NCBI RefSeq assembly: GCF_006538725.1
Contig: NZ_BJLQ01000002.1
Location: 186,001 to 250,000, forward strand
DNA from: Cellulomonas gelida
Lineage (GTDB): Bacteria > Actinomycetota > Actinomycetes > Actinomycetales > Cellulomonadaceae
DNA length: 64,000 nucleotides
Reading direction: 5' to 3'
Each line of letters begins with the position of its first letter. Within the stretch, counting starts at the first letter, position 1. The notes beneath the pieces were generated by a model. That model ran no database searches, was not told where the DNA came from, and worked only from the letters and a program-made list of their open reading frames with translations. Positions 8,478 to 15,519 of this stretch are shown here, in pieces. A program made the translations under genes and the position numbers.

Positions 8478-9463
8478 CCGACGAGCCGCAGGTCAGGCCG
8501 CGCCGCCGCCGGTGACACGACGGCTGTGGACTGCGGGGCGGCCCGTCGACGGGGGTCGTCGGGGAGGCCGTCCGGGGCGGCCAGCGGCAGCGCGAGCACG
8601 AGCGACAACGGCACGGCCGCGCCGCGCCGACCGGTGCGGGCCACGCGGACCTGCTGCGTGCGCAGGCGTCCTTCACCCGAGCCCACCCCGTGCCACCCGC
8701 CCTGACCCCCGACGGGGTCCACGGTCAGGATCACGTCCGCGCCCGGCCAGGCGACAGTCGCGAGCAGCACCGCACCGCGCTCGCGCGCCCGCGCGGACAG
8801 CCTGCGCCGGTCGGCGTCGACGAGGGCGGCCTGCGGTCCGACGACCACCACGTCCATGCCGTCGACGAGCGCCCCGAGCACGGTCGCGGCATCCGCCCCC
8901 GGGGACGGGACGACGGCCAGGCGGGTCAGGTCGACGCCGGCCTGCGCCGCGGCGAGCAGACCCAGAGCGGGCTGCCCGACGACCGTCACCCAGGCGCCGG
9001 ACGCACTCGCGGCAGCGAGCACGGCCACCGCGAGCGAGGTCGAGCCGAGGACCGCCGTGGTGGCCCCCCGGCGCAGACCGTCCGGGAGCAGTGGCGCCAG
9101 CGCGGGCGGGACGGGCAGCGCCGGGCGCTCGGTGGTGAGCAGCGCCGTGGTGGGCAGCGCCGTGGTGGGCAGCGCCGTGGTGGGCAGCGCCGTGGTGGGC
9201 AGCGCCGTGGTGGGCAGCGCCGCGCTCAGGGCGTCGGTGCGCGTGGACCGCGCCCCGTGAACCGCGGCGTCCGGCAGAACAGCGTCCGGCAGAACGGCGT
9301 CCAGACCCGTGGTGTCCCGGGGCAGCACAGCGGGCTCGGGCGACCTGGCGGGCGCCTCGGTGCGCAGGTGCACGCTGCGGGCACCGGTACGGAGCTCGGC
9401 GTGAGCCAGGGCGAGGCGAGCGCGGGCGACTCGCTCCTCCCGGGTCAGCACCTCGACCGTCAT
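8474..9463 (-). CDS. imuA: ImuA-type RecA-like accessory protein of the mutasome
   Basis: First gene of the imuA-imuB-dnaE2 cassette, 329 residues from the ATG at 9463, where GGGACGG precedes the start. An in-frame start 20 codons upstream is possible. The central part is RecA-like (VVVVGPQAALVDADRRRLSARA and VILTVDP), but the Walker A region reads AVLGSTSLAV without the lysine, so ATP hydrolysis is doubtful. In mycobacteria ImuA' binds ImuB and is needed for damage-induced mutagenesis. Residues 81-110 are an almost perfect pentapeptide repeat (five ALPTT and one ALLTT), encoded by a 15-bp tandem repeat. This would be a flexible linker. Confidence 0.88.
   Translation of the reverse strand: MTVEVLTREERVARARLALAHAELRTGARSVHLRTEAPARSPEPAVLPRDTTGLDAVLPDAVLPDAAVHGARSTRTDALSAALPTTALPTTALPTTALPTTALPTTALLTTERPALPVPPALAPLLPDGLRRGATTAVLGSTSLAVAVLAAASASGAWVTVVGQPALGLLAAAQAGVDLTRLAVVPSPGADAATVLGALVDGMDVVVVGPQAALVDADRRRLSARARERGAVLLATVAWPGADVILTVDPVGGQGGWHGVGSGEGRLRTQQVRVARTGRRGAAVPLSLVLALPLAAPDGLPDDPRRRAAPQSTAVVSPAAARPDLRLVG
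9132..9221. repeat. 15-bp tandem repeat, 6 units, inside imuA
   Basis: Six head-to-tail units of GTGGTGGGCAGCGCC (plus strand). Five are identical and the first differs by one base. The unit length is a multiple of three, so copy-number change would add or remove ALPTT pentapeptides without a frameshift. Confidence 0.95.
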
Positions 9464-9544
9464 GACCGTCCCTGTGTTCGTCTCCTGCCACGGCACCGCC
9501 CCGCTGAGCGCGACGTGGCGCACCCGAAAGAGACGGCAAACCGT

Positions 9545-9560
9545 TCGAACGCTTGTTCGA
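9545..9560 (-). promoter_or_regulatory. LexA/SOS box of the imuA-imuB-dnaE2 cassette
   Basis: TCGAACGCTTGTTCGA is a perfect 6-4-6 palindrome matching the actinobacterial SOS box (TCGAAC N4 GTTCGA). It lies 81 bases before the imuA start, where LexA binding would block transcription of the cassette. Damage induction is inferred from this site and from the known mycobacterial regulon. Confidence 0.92.
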
Positions 9561-9703
9561 TCACTCTAGTACACGTCGCCCACAGTCCCGGTGTCAACCT
9601 CGCAGGCGGCGGCTCCGCACCCTCGCCCGAACCCCCGGCACACCCCGGGCAGCGCACGCCACCAGGTGGGACCTGCGGTCCCGTCGACCGGTCGTCGGAG
9701 GCG

Positions 9704-9709
9704 TATGGT
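9704..9709 (+). promoter_or_regulatory. Putative -10 element of the arsR-sulP operon
   Basis: TATGGT fits the actinobacterial TANNNT -10 consensus and directly abuts the long palindrome. That places the palindrome over the presumed transcription start, ideal for repression. Confidence 0.5.
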
Positions 9710-9736
9710 TTGACGGATTGATCAATCCATCAAACC
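9707..9736. promoter_or_regulatory. 30-bp palindrome, probable operator of the ArsR regulator
   Basis: Two 15-bp arms (9707-9721 and 9722-9736, beginning GGTTTGACGGATTGA) are inverted copies with one mismatch and no spacer. The site lies 24 bases upstream of the GTG of the ArsR-family gene and touches the -10 hexamer, so autorepression is likely. AT content here is far above the window average. Confidence 0.8.
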
Positions 9737-9759
9737 TGCGGCAGGCCATCGGAGGTCCC

Positions 9760-10104
9760 GTGCCACTGCGTGCCCACGGCCTCGACCGTCCCCTCCCGGA
9801 CGTCAAGGCCGACCTGTTCAAGGCGCTCGCACACCCCGTGCGCGTGCGCACGCTGGAGCTCCTCGTCGAGGGTGACCGCCAGGTCGCCGAGCTGCTCACC
9901 GAGCTGGGGCTCGAGGCCTCGCACCTGTCGCAGCACCTCGGCGTGCTGCGACGCGCCGGCGTCGTCACCGCGCGGCGCACCGGCAACGCGGTCCACTACG
10001 CCCTGGCCCTGCCCGCCGTGGCCGACATGCTCGCCGCCGCCCGCGCGGTCCTCGTCGACGCCGCCGCGCGCCGCCACGAGCTCCTCACGGACGGCGACGC
10101 GTGA
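9760..10104 (+). CDS. ArsR-family winged-helix transcriptional regulator
   Basis: A 114-residue ArsR/SmtB-type repressor. The fold is clear: ADLFKALAHPVRVRTLELL, then the recognition helix SHLSQHLGVLRRAGVV and the beta-wing TARRTGNAVHYAL. The usual metal-binding CxC in helix 3 is absent, so the signal is probably not arsenite or cadmium. The GTG at 9760 is chosen because GGAGG sits 5 bases before it; the frame is open further upstream but crosses the operator. Its stop overlaps the start of the SulP transporter (GTGA), and a 30-bp palindrome precedes it. It very probably controls its own operon. Confidence 0.85.
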   Translation: MPLRAHGLDRPLPDVKADLFKALAHPVRVRTLELLVEGDRQVAELLTELGLEASHLSQHLGVLRRAGVVTARRTGNAVHYALALPAVADMLAAARAVLVDAAARRHELLTDGDA

Positions 10105-11888
10105 GCGTCGACGAGGCACCGACCACCACCCCTGACCTCACCTTCGGCCAGACCCACCCCGGCGCACTGCTCGTCGCCGCACGCCGCCGCGTGATCGCCC
10201 TCGCACCGCACCGCGACGACTACACGGGGCTGTCGCGCTCCTGGCGCCGCGACCTGCTCGCGGGCCTCACGGTCGCGATCGTCGCGCTGCCGCTCGCGCT
10301 CGGCTTCGGTGTGTCGTCGGGGCTGGGCGCGGCGGCGGGCCTCGTGACGGCCGTGGTCGCGGGAGCCGTCGCCGCGGTCCTCGGCGGCTCGCACCTGCAG
10401 GTCAGCGGGCCGACCGGCGCGATGACGGTCGTCCTGCTCCCCGTGGTCGCCCGGTTCGGACCCGAGTCCGTGCCCGTGGTCGCGATCATGGCGGGCGGCC
10501 TCGTCGTGCTGGCGGGCGTCCTGGGCCTCGGCCGGCTCGTCGCGTACATCCCGTGGCCCGTCGTCGAGGGGTTCACGGTCGGCATCGGCCTGGTCATCGC
10601 GCTGCAGCAGGTCCCGCTCGCACTGGGCACCCCTGCCGCGCCGGGCACGAACGCGGCGCAGGTGGCCCTGGACACGATCGGTGACGTCGACTGGGCAGCC
10701 GCGGTCGCCCCGCTCGCGCTCGTCGTCCTGTCGGTCGCGCTCATGGTCGTCCTCCCCCGGCTCCGTCGCGGGATTCCCGCCTCCCTCGTCGCCGTCGTGG
10801 TGGCCACCCTCGTCGCCGAGCTCGCCGACCTGGACGTCCCTCGGATCGGCGCCCTCCCGGCCTCCTTGCCCGCCCCTCACCTGCCCGTCGTGGACGCCCA
10901 GACGACGAGTGCGCTGTTCTCGTCCGCGCTCGCCGTGGCGGCGCTCGCCGCGCTCGAGTCGCTGCTGTCGGCGCGGGTCGCCGACGGCATGGCCGACGAC
11001 CTGGCGCGCACCAAGCCCAACCGCGAGCTCGTCGGGCAGGGTCTCGCGAACGTCGCGTCCGGCCTGTTCGGCGGGCTGCCCGCGACCGGCGCGATCGCCC
11101 GCACCGCGGTCAACGTGCGCTCGGGGGCGCGCACCCGCGTGGCGGCGCTCAGCCACGCGGCGCTGCTCGCGGGCGTCGTCTACCTCGCGGCGCCGTGGGT
11201 GGGCCGGATCCCGTTGGCGGCGCTCGCCGCGGTCCTGCTCGTCACGGCCGCGCGCATGGTCGACGTCTCGACGGCCGCCGCGATCTGCCGCTCGGGTCGG
11301 TCAGGCGCAGCGGTCTTCCTCACGACGCTCGTCGTGACGGTCGTGTTCGACCTGGTGCTCGCGGTCGAGGTCGGCGTCGCGGTGGCCGCCGTGCTCGCGC
11401 TGCGCGCGGTGGCACGGGCGAGCGGTCTGCACCGCGAGGACGCGCCCGACGAGGTGCTGCACGCCGACGACGAGCGCGCCCTGCTGCACGAGCACATCGC
11501 CGTCTACCGCATCGACGGCGCGCTGTTCTTCGCGGACGTGCGGCGGTTCCTCGACGAGCTCGCGCAGGTCACCGACGTCCGGGTGGTGGTGCTGCGACTG
11601 TCGAGCGTGAGCGTCCTCGACACGAGCGGCGCGCACGCGCTCGCGCAGATCGTCATCGACCTGCAGCACCGCGGGATCGTCGTCCTGCTCAAGGGGCTGC
11701 GCCCGCAGCACCACCGCGTCGTGAAGTCGGTGGGCGTGCTGGACGTGCTCGCGCACGAGCACCACCTCTTCGACGACCTGGGCACCGCGTTGGAGCACGC
11801 TCGCTCGCACGTGCGCGGCGAGGAGGCCACGATGGGCGCTGCCACATCCGGATCCCGCACGTCCACGACGACCCCGGAGGAGCCGTGA
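10101..11888 (+). CDS. SulP/SLC26-family inorganic anion transporter with STAS domain
   Basis: A 595-residue membrane transporter of the SulP family. About ten to twelve membrane segments begin near residue 50 (LLAGLTVAIVALPLALGFG). The family signature for the anion site is present (GPTGAMTVVLLPVV, IPWPVVEGFTVGIG). A cytoplasmic STAS domain starts near residue 465, with LSSVSVLDTSGAHAL at its phospho-site region. Substrates in the family include sulfate, bicarbonate and dicarboxylates; no carbonic anhydrase gene lies next to it. Translation is coupled to the upstream ArsR gene and, by another GTGA overlap, to the PEBP-like gene downstream. Confidence 0.9.
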   Translation: MSVDEAPTTTPDLTFGQTHPGALLVAARRRVIALAPHRDDYTGLSRSWRRDLLAGLTVAIVALPLALGFGVSSGLGAAAGLVTAVVAGAVAAVLGGSHLQVSGPTGAMTVVLLPVVARFGPESVPVVAIMAGGLVVLAGVLGLGRLVAYIPWPVVEGFTVGIGLVIALQQVPLALGTPAAPGTNAAQVALDTIGDVDWAAAVAPLALVVLSVALMVVLPRLRRGIPASLVAVVVATLVAELADLDVPRIGALPASLPAPHLPVVDAQTTSALFSSALAVAALAALESLLSARVADGMADDLARTKPNRELVGQGLANVASGLFGGLPATGAIARTAVNVRSGARTRVAALSHAALLAGVVYLAAPWVGRIPLAALAAVLLVTAARMVDVSTAAAICRSGRSGAAVFLTTLVVTVVFDLVLAVEVGVAVAAVLALRAVARASGLHREDAPDEVLHADDERALLHEHIAVYRIDGALFFADVRRFLDELAQVTDVRVVVLRLSSVSVLDTSGAHALAQIVIDLQHRGIVVLLKGLRPQHHRVVKSVGVLDVLAHEHHLFDDLGTALEHARSHVRGEEATMGAATSGSRTSTTTPEEP

Positions 11889-12424
11889 CCTCGATCGCCC
11901 GCCCCGTCGCCCCTGATCCGTACAGCCTCCTGCCCGCGGTGCCGACGCTCGTCGTGACCAGCACCGACTGGACCCACGGCGCGCCGGTCCCCGACGTGCA
12001 CACGAACACCGCCCGCGGACGCAACGTGTCGCCCCAGGTCGCGTGGACCGGTGCACCCGCGGGGACGCGCGGCTTCGCGGTGAGCGTGTTCGACCCCGAC
12101 GCACCGGGCGTCGCCGGCTGGTTCCACTGGACGGTCCTGGGGCTCGGCGCGGACGTGTCGGCGCTCGCGTCGGGCGCGGGCGCGCCCGAGGGGACAGCCC
12201 TGCCCGCGGGCGCGTTCCAGCTCCGCAACGACGACGGCGAGGCCGGCTACACGGGGTGCGCGCCACCGCCCGGCGACCAGGTGCACCGCTACTTCCTCGT
12301 CGTGCACGCCCTCGACACGGCCGACCTCGGGCTGACGCCCGACACGTCGCCCGGCGCCGCGAGCTGCGCGCTGGTCTTCCACACGCTCGCGCGCGGCGTC
12401 CTCGTCGGGACGTACCAGCGCTGA
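11885..12424 (+). CDS. YbhB/YbcL-type (PEBP, Raf kinase inhibitor-like) protein
   Basis: A 179-residue phosphatidylethanolamine-binding-protein family member. The characteristic ligand-site blocks are visible: FAVSVFDPDAPGVAGWFHWTV, GYTGCAPPPGDQVHRYFLVVHAL and a C-terminal arm ending LARGVLVGTYQR. The bacterial proteins bind anionic ligands in a shallow pocket and are mostly uncharacterised. It is third in the arsR-sulP operon, with its GTG overlapping the sulP stop. That suggests a link to anion homeostasis, but this is only inferred from position. A strong hairpin follows. Confidence 0.85.
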   Translation: MTSIARPVAPDPYSLLPAVPTLVVTSTDWTHGAPVPDVHTNTARGRNVSPQVAWTGAPAGTRGFAVSVFDPDAPGVAGWFHWTVLGLGADVSALASGAGAPEGTALPAGAFQLRNDDGEAGYTGCAPPPGDQVHRYFLVVHALDTADLGLTPDTSPGAASCALVFHTLARGVLVGTYQR

Positions 12425-12439
12425 CGCCCTCCCCCGGCA

Positions 12440-12486
12440 CGCCGTCCCGCCCGTCGAGACCTGGGCTCTCGACGGGCGGGACGGCG
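12440..12486. terminator. Strong hairpin after the arsR-sulP-pebp operon
   Basis: A perfect 20-bp stem (arms 12440-12459 and 12467-12486) with a 7-nt loop. It lies 15 bases beyond the last gene of the operon and ends 4 bases before the next gene's -10 hexamer. There is no T-tract. Confidence 0.85.
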
Positions 12487-12490
12487 TCGG

Positions 12491-12496
12491 TAGGCT
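12491..12496 (+). promoter_or_regulatory. -10 hexamer TAGGCT, leaderless start for the YbaK-type gene
   Basis: TAGGCT followed by 6 bases and then the GTG. No ribosome binding site fits between the preceding terminator and the start, so the mRNA probably begins at the start codon. Confidence 0.6.
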
Positions 12497-12502
12497 GCGC
12501 GC

Positions 12503-13066
12503 GTGACCCTGGGGACGTTGACCTGGCAGCCCGCGCTCGAGCGCCTCGACCTCGTCGCGCCGAGCACCGCGGCGACGCTGGCCGGGTGGGCGGCCGACGA
12601 CGACGAGGTCGCGTCACGCGTGCTCGTCGCCGAGATCGACCCGGACCTCGCGGACACCGCCGCGCTGACCGCGGCGTTCGACCTGCCCCCGTCGGCGTCG
12701 GCGAACTGCGTGCTGGTCGCGGGTCGACGCGAGGGACTCGAGCGCGTCGCCGCGGCGGTCGTGCGCGCGACCACCAGGGCGGACGTGAACAACGCGGTCA
12801 AGCGTCTGCTCGACGTCCGCAAGGCCTCGTTCCTGCCGATGGACCGCGCCACCGCGGAGTCGGGCATGGAGTACGGGGGCATCACGCCGGTCGGGCTGCC
12901 AGCCGGGTACCGCGTGCTGGTCGACGCGCGCGTCACCGAGCCTGACGAGGCCGGCGAGCTGGTCGTCATCGGCAGCGGGCTCCGGCGCTCCAAGATCGCC
13001 CTGCCGGGCGCGCTGCTGGCGCGGCTGCCCGGCGCCGAGGTCGTCGACGGGCTCGCCCTGCTCTGA
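12503..13066 (+). CDS. YbaK/EbsC-family aminoacyl-tRNA deacylase-like protein
   Basis: A 187-residue protein with the YbaK/ProX editing fold, which hydrolyses mischarged aminoacyl-tRNA such as Cys-tRNAPro or Ala-tRNAPro. The fold markers are NCVLVAGRREG, the lysine-containing VNNAVKRLLDVRKASFLP and the later MEYGGITPVGLP. The actual substrate tRNA is not identifiable. It is transcribed alone: a 20-bp hairpin ends just before its promoter, and the next plus-strand ORF is more than 150 bases away. The GTG at 12503 is supported by the -10 hexamer. Confidence 0.82.
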   Translation: MTLGTLTWQPALERLDLVAPSTAATLAGWAADDDEVASRVLVAEIDPDLADTAALTAAFDLPPSASANCVLVAGRREGLERVAAAVVRATTRADVNNAVKRLLDVRKASFLPMDRATAESGMEYGGITPVGLPAGYRVLVDARVTEPDEAGELVVIGSGLRRSKIALPGALLARLPGAEVVDGLALL

Positions 13067-13098
13067 GATCCTTGGCGTTTCACGCACCTGGGCTTGGC

Positions 13099-13142
13099 GC
13101 CCCGATGACCGCCTTGTGAGGCGCTTGTGAAGGTCGCGTGAG
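13099..13142 (-). promoter_or_regulatory. Four 11-nt direct repeats resembling a PhoP box
   Basis: Read on the minus strand, the sequence splits into four consecutive 11-mers, CTCACGCGACC, TTCACAAGCGC, CTCACAAGGCG and GTCATCGGGGC, each with TCAC or TCAT at the same offset. OmpR-family regulators such as PhoP bind direct repeats with this spacing. It stands between the YbaK-type gene and a small ORF. Confidence 0.45.
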
Positions 13143-13227
13143 ATGTGGTCGAAGTCGCCCACCACAGGCGCCCGAAGCGGGACGCAGGTCCCTGCTCGCA
13201 CCCCGCCACGCAGCCGACCATCAAGTC

Positions 13228-13362
13228 ATGGACCTGCTCCTGGCCGACCCCACCGACCAACAGACCGACACCGTCACCACCCTGAGCAACGAGGTCATCG
13301 AGACCACGTTCCTCGCGGCCGCTCGCGCGCTCGACGACGACCTGCCGCCCTTCTGGGACTGA
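13228..13362 (+). CDS. Small acidic hypothetical protein (44 residues)
   Basis: A possible 44-codon ORF from the ATG at 13228. It is rich in Asp, Glu, Thr and Leu and ends LDDDLPPFWD. It has no signal peptide and no membrane segment. No good ribosome binding site precedes the ATG. A GTG at 13138 in the same frame would give 74 residues, but with an Arg/Pro-rich N-terminus typical of a non-coding frame. The acidic, non-repetitive composition is unlike chance translation in this GC-rich DNA, hence the call. The PhoP-like repeats upstream may control it. I do not recognise a family. Confidence 0.4.
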   Translation: MDLLLADPTDQQTDTVTTLSNEVIETTFLAAARALDDDLPPFWD

Positions 13363-13422
13363 GCACCCCACCGGCCTGACGGTCGGCCGGCACCGGGTCC
13401 GCGACGTCGCGGCCCGGCCGCG

Positions 13423-14259
13423 TCACCCGACGCGCGTCGCCCAGAACGCCACCGCCGCCGCCGCCGCGACGTTGAGCGAGTCGACTCCCCCGGCCATCGG
13501 GATCCGCACGACGAGGTCGCACGCCGCGACCGTCGTCGCCTTGAGGCCGTGCCCCTCGGCACCGAGCACCATCGCGAGCCGCTCCGGCGGGTCCGCGACC
13601 AGCTCGTCGAGCGTGATCGCGTCCTCGGACAGCGCGAGCGCCGCCGAGACGAACCCCGCCGCGCGCAGCGCCGCGACGCCGTCCGGCCACGGCTCGATCC
13701 GCGTCCACGGCACCTGGAACACGGTCCCCATCGACACGCGCACCGAGCGCCGGTACAACGGGTCCGCGCAGCGCGGTGTGACCAGCACCGCGTCCACGCC
13801 GAGCGCCGCGGCCGACCGGAACGCCGCGCCCACGTTGGTGTGGTCGACGATGTCCTCGAGCACGGCGACGCGCCGCGCACCGGCCAGCACGTCGGCGACG
13901 GCGGGCAGGGGCGGGCGGTGCATCGCCGCGAGCGCGCCGCGGTGCACGTGGAAGCCGGTGATCGCCTCGAGCACGGGCTCGTCGGCGACGTACACCGTGA
14001 TCGGTTCCCGCTCGTCGTCCTGCGCGGGCAGCGCGGCGACCATGCGCTCCAGGTCCGGCACCCAGCGCGGCGCGAGCAGCACCGAGCGCGGCCGGTGCCC
14101 CGCGCGCAGCGCGCGTTCGAGCACGGTCGAGCTCTCGGCGATGTAGAGGCCCTTGGCCGGCTCGTGCTTGGAGCGCAGGGCGACGTCGGTGAGCGAGACG
14201 TAGTCGGCGAGCCGGTCGTCGCCGGGGTCGGTCACGGTCCGCAGGTCGAGGTGAGGCAC
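13423..14259 (-). CDS. SpoU/TrmH-family 2'-O-ribose RNA methyltransferase
   Basis: A 278-residue SPOUT-class methyltransferase using S-adenosylmethionine. The N-terminal L30e-like RNA-binding part (LYIAESSTVLERALRAGHRP) is followed by the knotted catalytic domain, with motif 1 (NVGAAFRSAAALGVDAVLV), motif 2 (VLGAEGHGL) and motif 3 (IPMAGGVDSLNVAAAAAVAFW). The family methylates tRNA or 23S rRNA; which one is not visible. The GTG at 14259 matches the length of relatives. The neighbouring xylanase ends 49 bases upstream of the start and is functionally unrelated. Confidence 0.88.
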   Translation of the reverse strand: MPHLDLRTVTDPGDDRLADYVSLTDVALRSKHEPAKGLYIAESSTVLERALRAGHRPRSVLLAPRWVPDLERMVAALPAQDDEREPITVYVADEPVLEAITGFHVHRGALAAMHRPPLPAVADVLAGARRVAVLEDIVDHTNVGAAFRSAAALGVDAVLVTPRCADPLYRRSVRVSMGTVFQVPWTRIEPWPDGVAALRAAGFVSAALALSEDAITLDELVADPPERLAMVLGAEGHGLKATTVAACDLVVRIPMAGGVDSLNVAAAAAVAFWATRVG

Positions 14260-14308
14260 GTCAGAGATCTTCCCAGGCGCGCACGACTCGTCGACGCGCC
14301 CGTCTGCA

Positions 14309-15511
14309 CTACGGCAGGCGGACGGCGACCCGCTCGTCGTCGCCCACGACGAACGCCGCGACCGCGTCGCCCCGTCGCACCTCGTAGTCGCCGCGCCACC
14401 CCTCGACCGCGACCTGCCCGGCGGCATCGGTGCGCGTCGTGGTCGGCGCGTGCCACCACTGCCCCCGCACGAGGTCCCGCAGGGCCGTGTAGGCGGGCTT
14501 GGGCGTCCCGTCGCGGCGGACCAGACCGGCGGGCGCTCCCAGCCACGCGCCCTCGTCGCCCAGGCCCCAGTACGTCACCGACTGCACCGCGGGGTGCTCG
14601 ACGAGCATCTGGTAGTGCCGTGTGAGCTCGTCGGCCTGGCGCTGCTCGCCCTCGGGCGTCGAGGGCCACGCGTCGACCCGGTAGTCGTTGAGGTCGACGA
14701 TCTCGCGCGGCATGAGGTGGCCCGAGACGAGCGTGGTCTCGGTGAAGTGCAGCGGCAGGCCGAACCGTGAGAAGCGCTCGAGCACGCGCGCGGTCTTCTC
14801 CTCACCCCACCAGCCCTGGTGCATGTGGCTCTGCAGCCCCAGCACGTCGACCTGGATGCCCGCCTCGAGCACGCCCTCGATGAGGCACTCGTACGCCGTC
14901 GACATGTCGAAGTCGTTGAGGAGGAGGGTCGCGCTGGGATTCGCGGCGCGTGCCGTCTCGAACGCGAGGCGGATCGTCGCGATGCGCCCGCGCTCCCATG
15001 CGAGGGGGGTGATCGCGTTCTTCTCGGCGCGGAACACGGGCATGATCACGACCTCGTTGATCGCGTCCCACGTGTCGACGAGCCCCGCGAACTCGCTCAC
15101 GTCCCGCGTGATGCGCTCGCGCTGCACGCGCTCGACCTCGTCGACCGGCAGGTCGAGCAGCCAGCCCGGCGCGAGCGTGTGCCACATGAGCGGGTGACCC
15201 TTGACGCGGACGCCCCGGTCGACGAGCCGACTCGCGGCCTCGCGCAGGACGGCGGTGCGCGGGTGGCCACGCTCGGGCTCGAAGTGCCGCCAGTAGAACG
15301 GCAGCGTCGCCGTGTCGAACAGGTCGAGCCACAGGTCCTCGAGCGGCGACGAGGCCTGCGGCTCCCGGCGCAGGAACTCGAAGCCCGTGCAGCCGAAGCC
15401 GAACGCGTGCCGCGTCTGCGCGACCGTGACGTCGGTGTCGGCGAGCGGCGCGCCGTCGGGCCCGAGCACGGTCACGACGGCTCGCGCGGTGCGGTGGTCC
15501 AGGTGGGACAC
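14309..15511 (-). CDS. Glycoside hydrolase family 10 endo-1,4-beta-xylanase, no signal peptide
   Basis: A 400-residue GH10 enzyme that would cleave beta-1,4-xylan chains or xylo-oligosaccharides with retention. Acid/base Glu153 lies in WDAINEVV and nucleophile Glu258 in LHFTETT; KGHPLMWH (105-111) is a GH10 substrate-site block. The protein has no secretion signal and no carbohydrate-binding module. An N-terminal beta segment (11-40) and a C-terminal beta-rich tail (about 340-400) flank the barrel. The GTG at 15511 has GAGGAG just before it. It lies 8 bases after the MFS gene, so import followed by intracellular hydrolysis is the likely job. Confidence 0.9.
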   Translation of the reverse strand: MSHLDHRTARAVVTVLGPDGAPLADTDVTVAQTRHAFGFGCTGFEFLRREPQASSPLEDLWLDLFDTATLPFYWRHFEPERGHPRTAVLREAASRLVDRGVRVKGHPLMWHTLAPGWLLDLPVDEVERVQRERITRDVSEFAGLVDTWDAINEVVIMPVFRAEKNAITPLAWERGRIATIRLAFETARAANPSATLLLNDFDMSTAYECLIEGVLEAGIQVDVLGLQSHMHQGWWGEEKTARVLERFSRFGLPLHFTETTLVSGHLMPREIVDLNDYRVDAWPSTPEGEQRQADELTRHYQMLVEHPAVQSVTYWGLGDEGAWLGAPAGLVRRDGTPKPAYTALRDLVRGQWWHAPTTTRTDAAGQVAVEGWRGDYEVRRGDAVAAFVVGDDERVAVRLP

Positions 15512-15519
15512 GGTTCTCC

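Noticed and set aside
9132-9221. CRISPR-like or transposon repeat
   Set aside because: Units are contiguous, 15 bp and in frame within imuA.
9464-9759. tRNA or small RNA gene in the longest gap
   Set aside because: No cloverleaf or T-loop sequence; the gap is explained by the SOS box and the ArsR operator.
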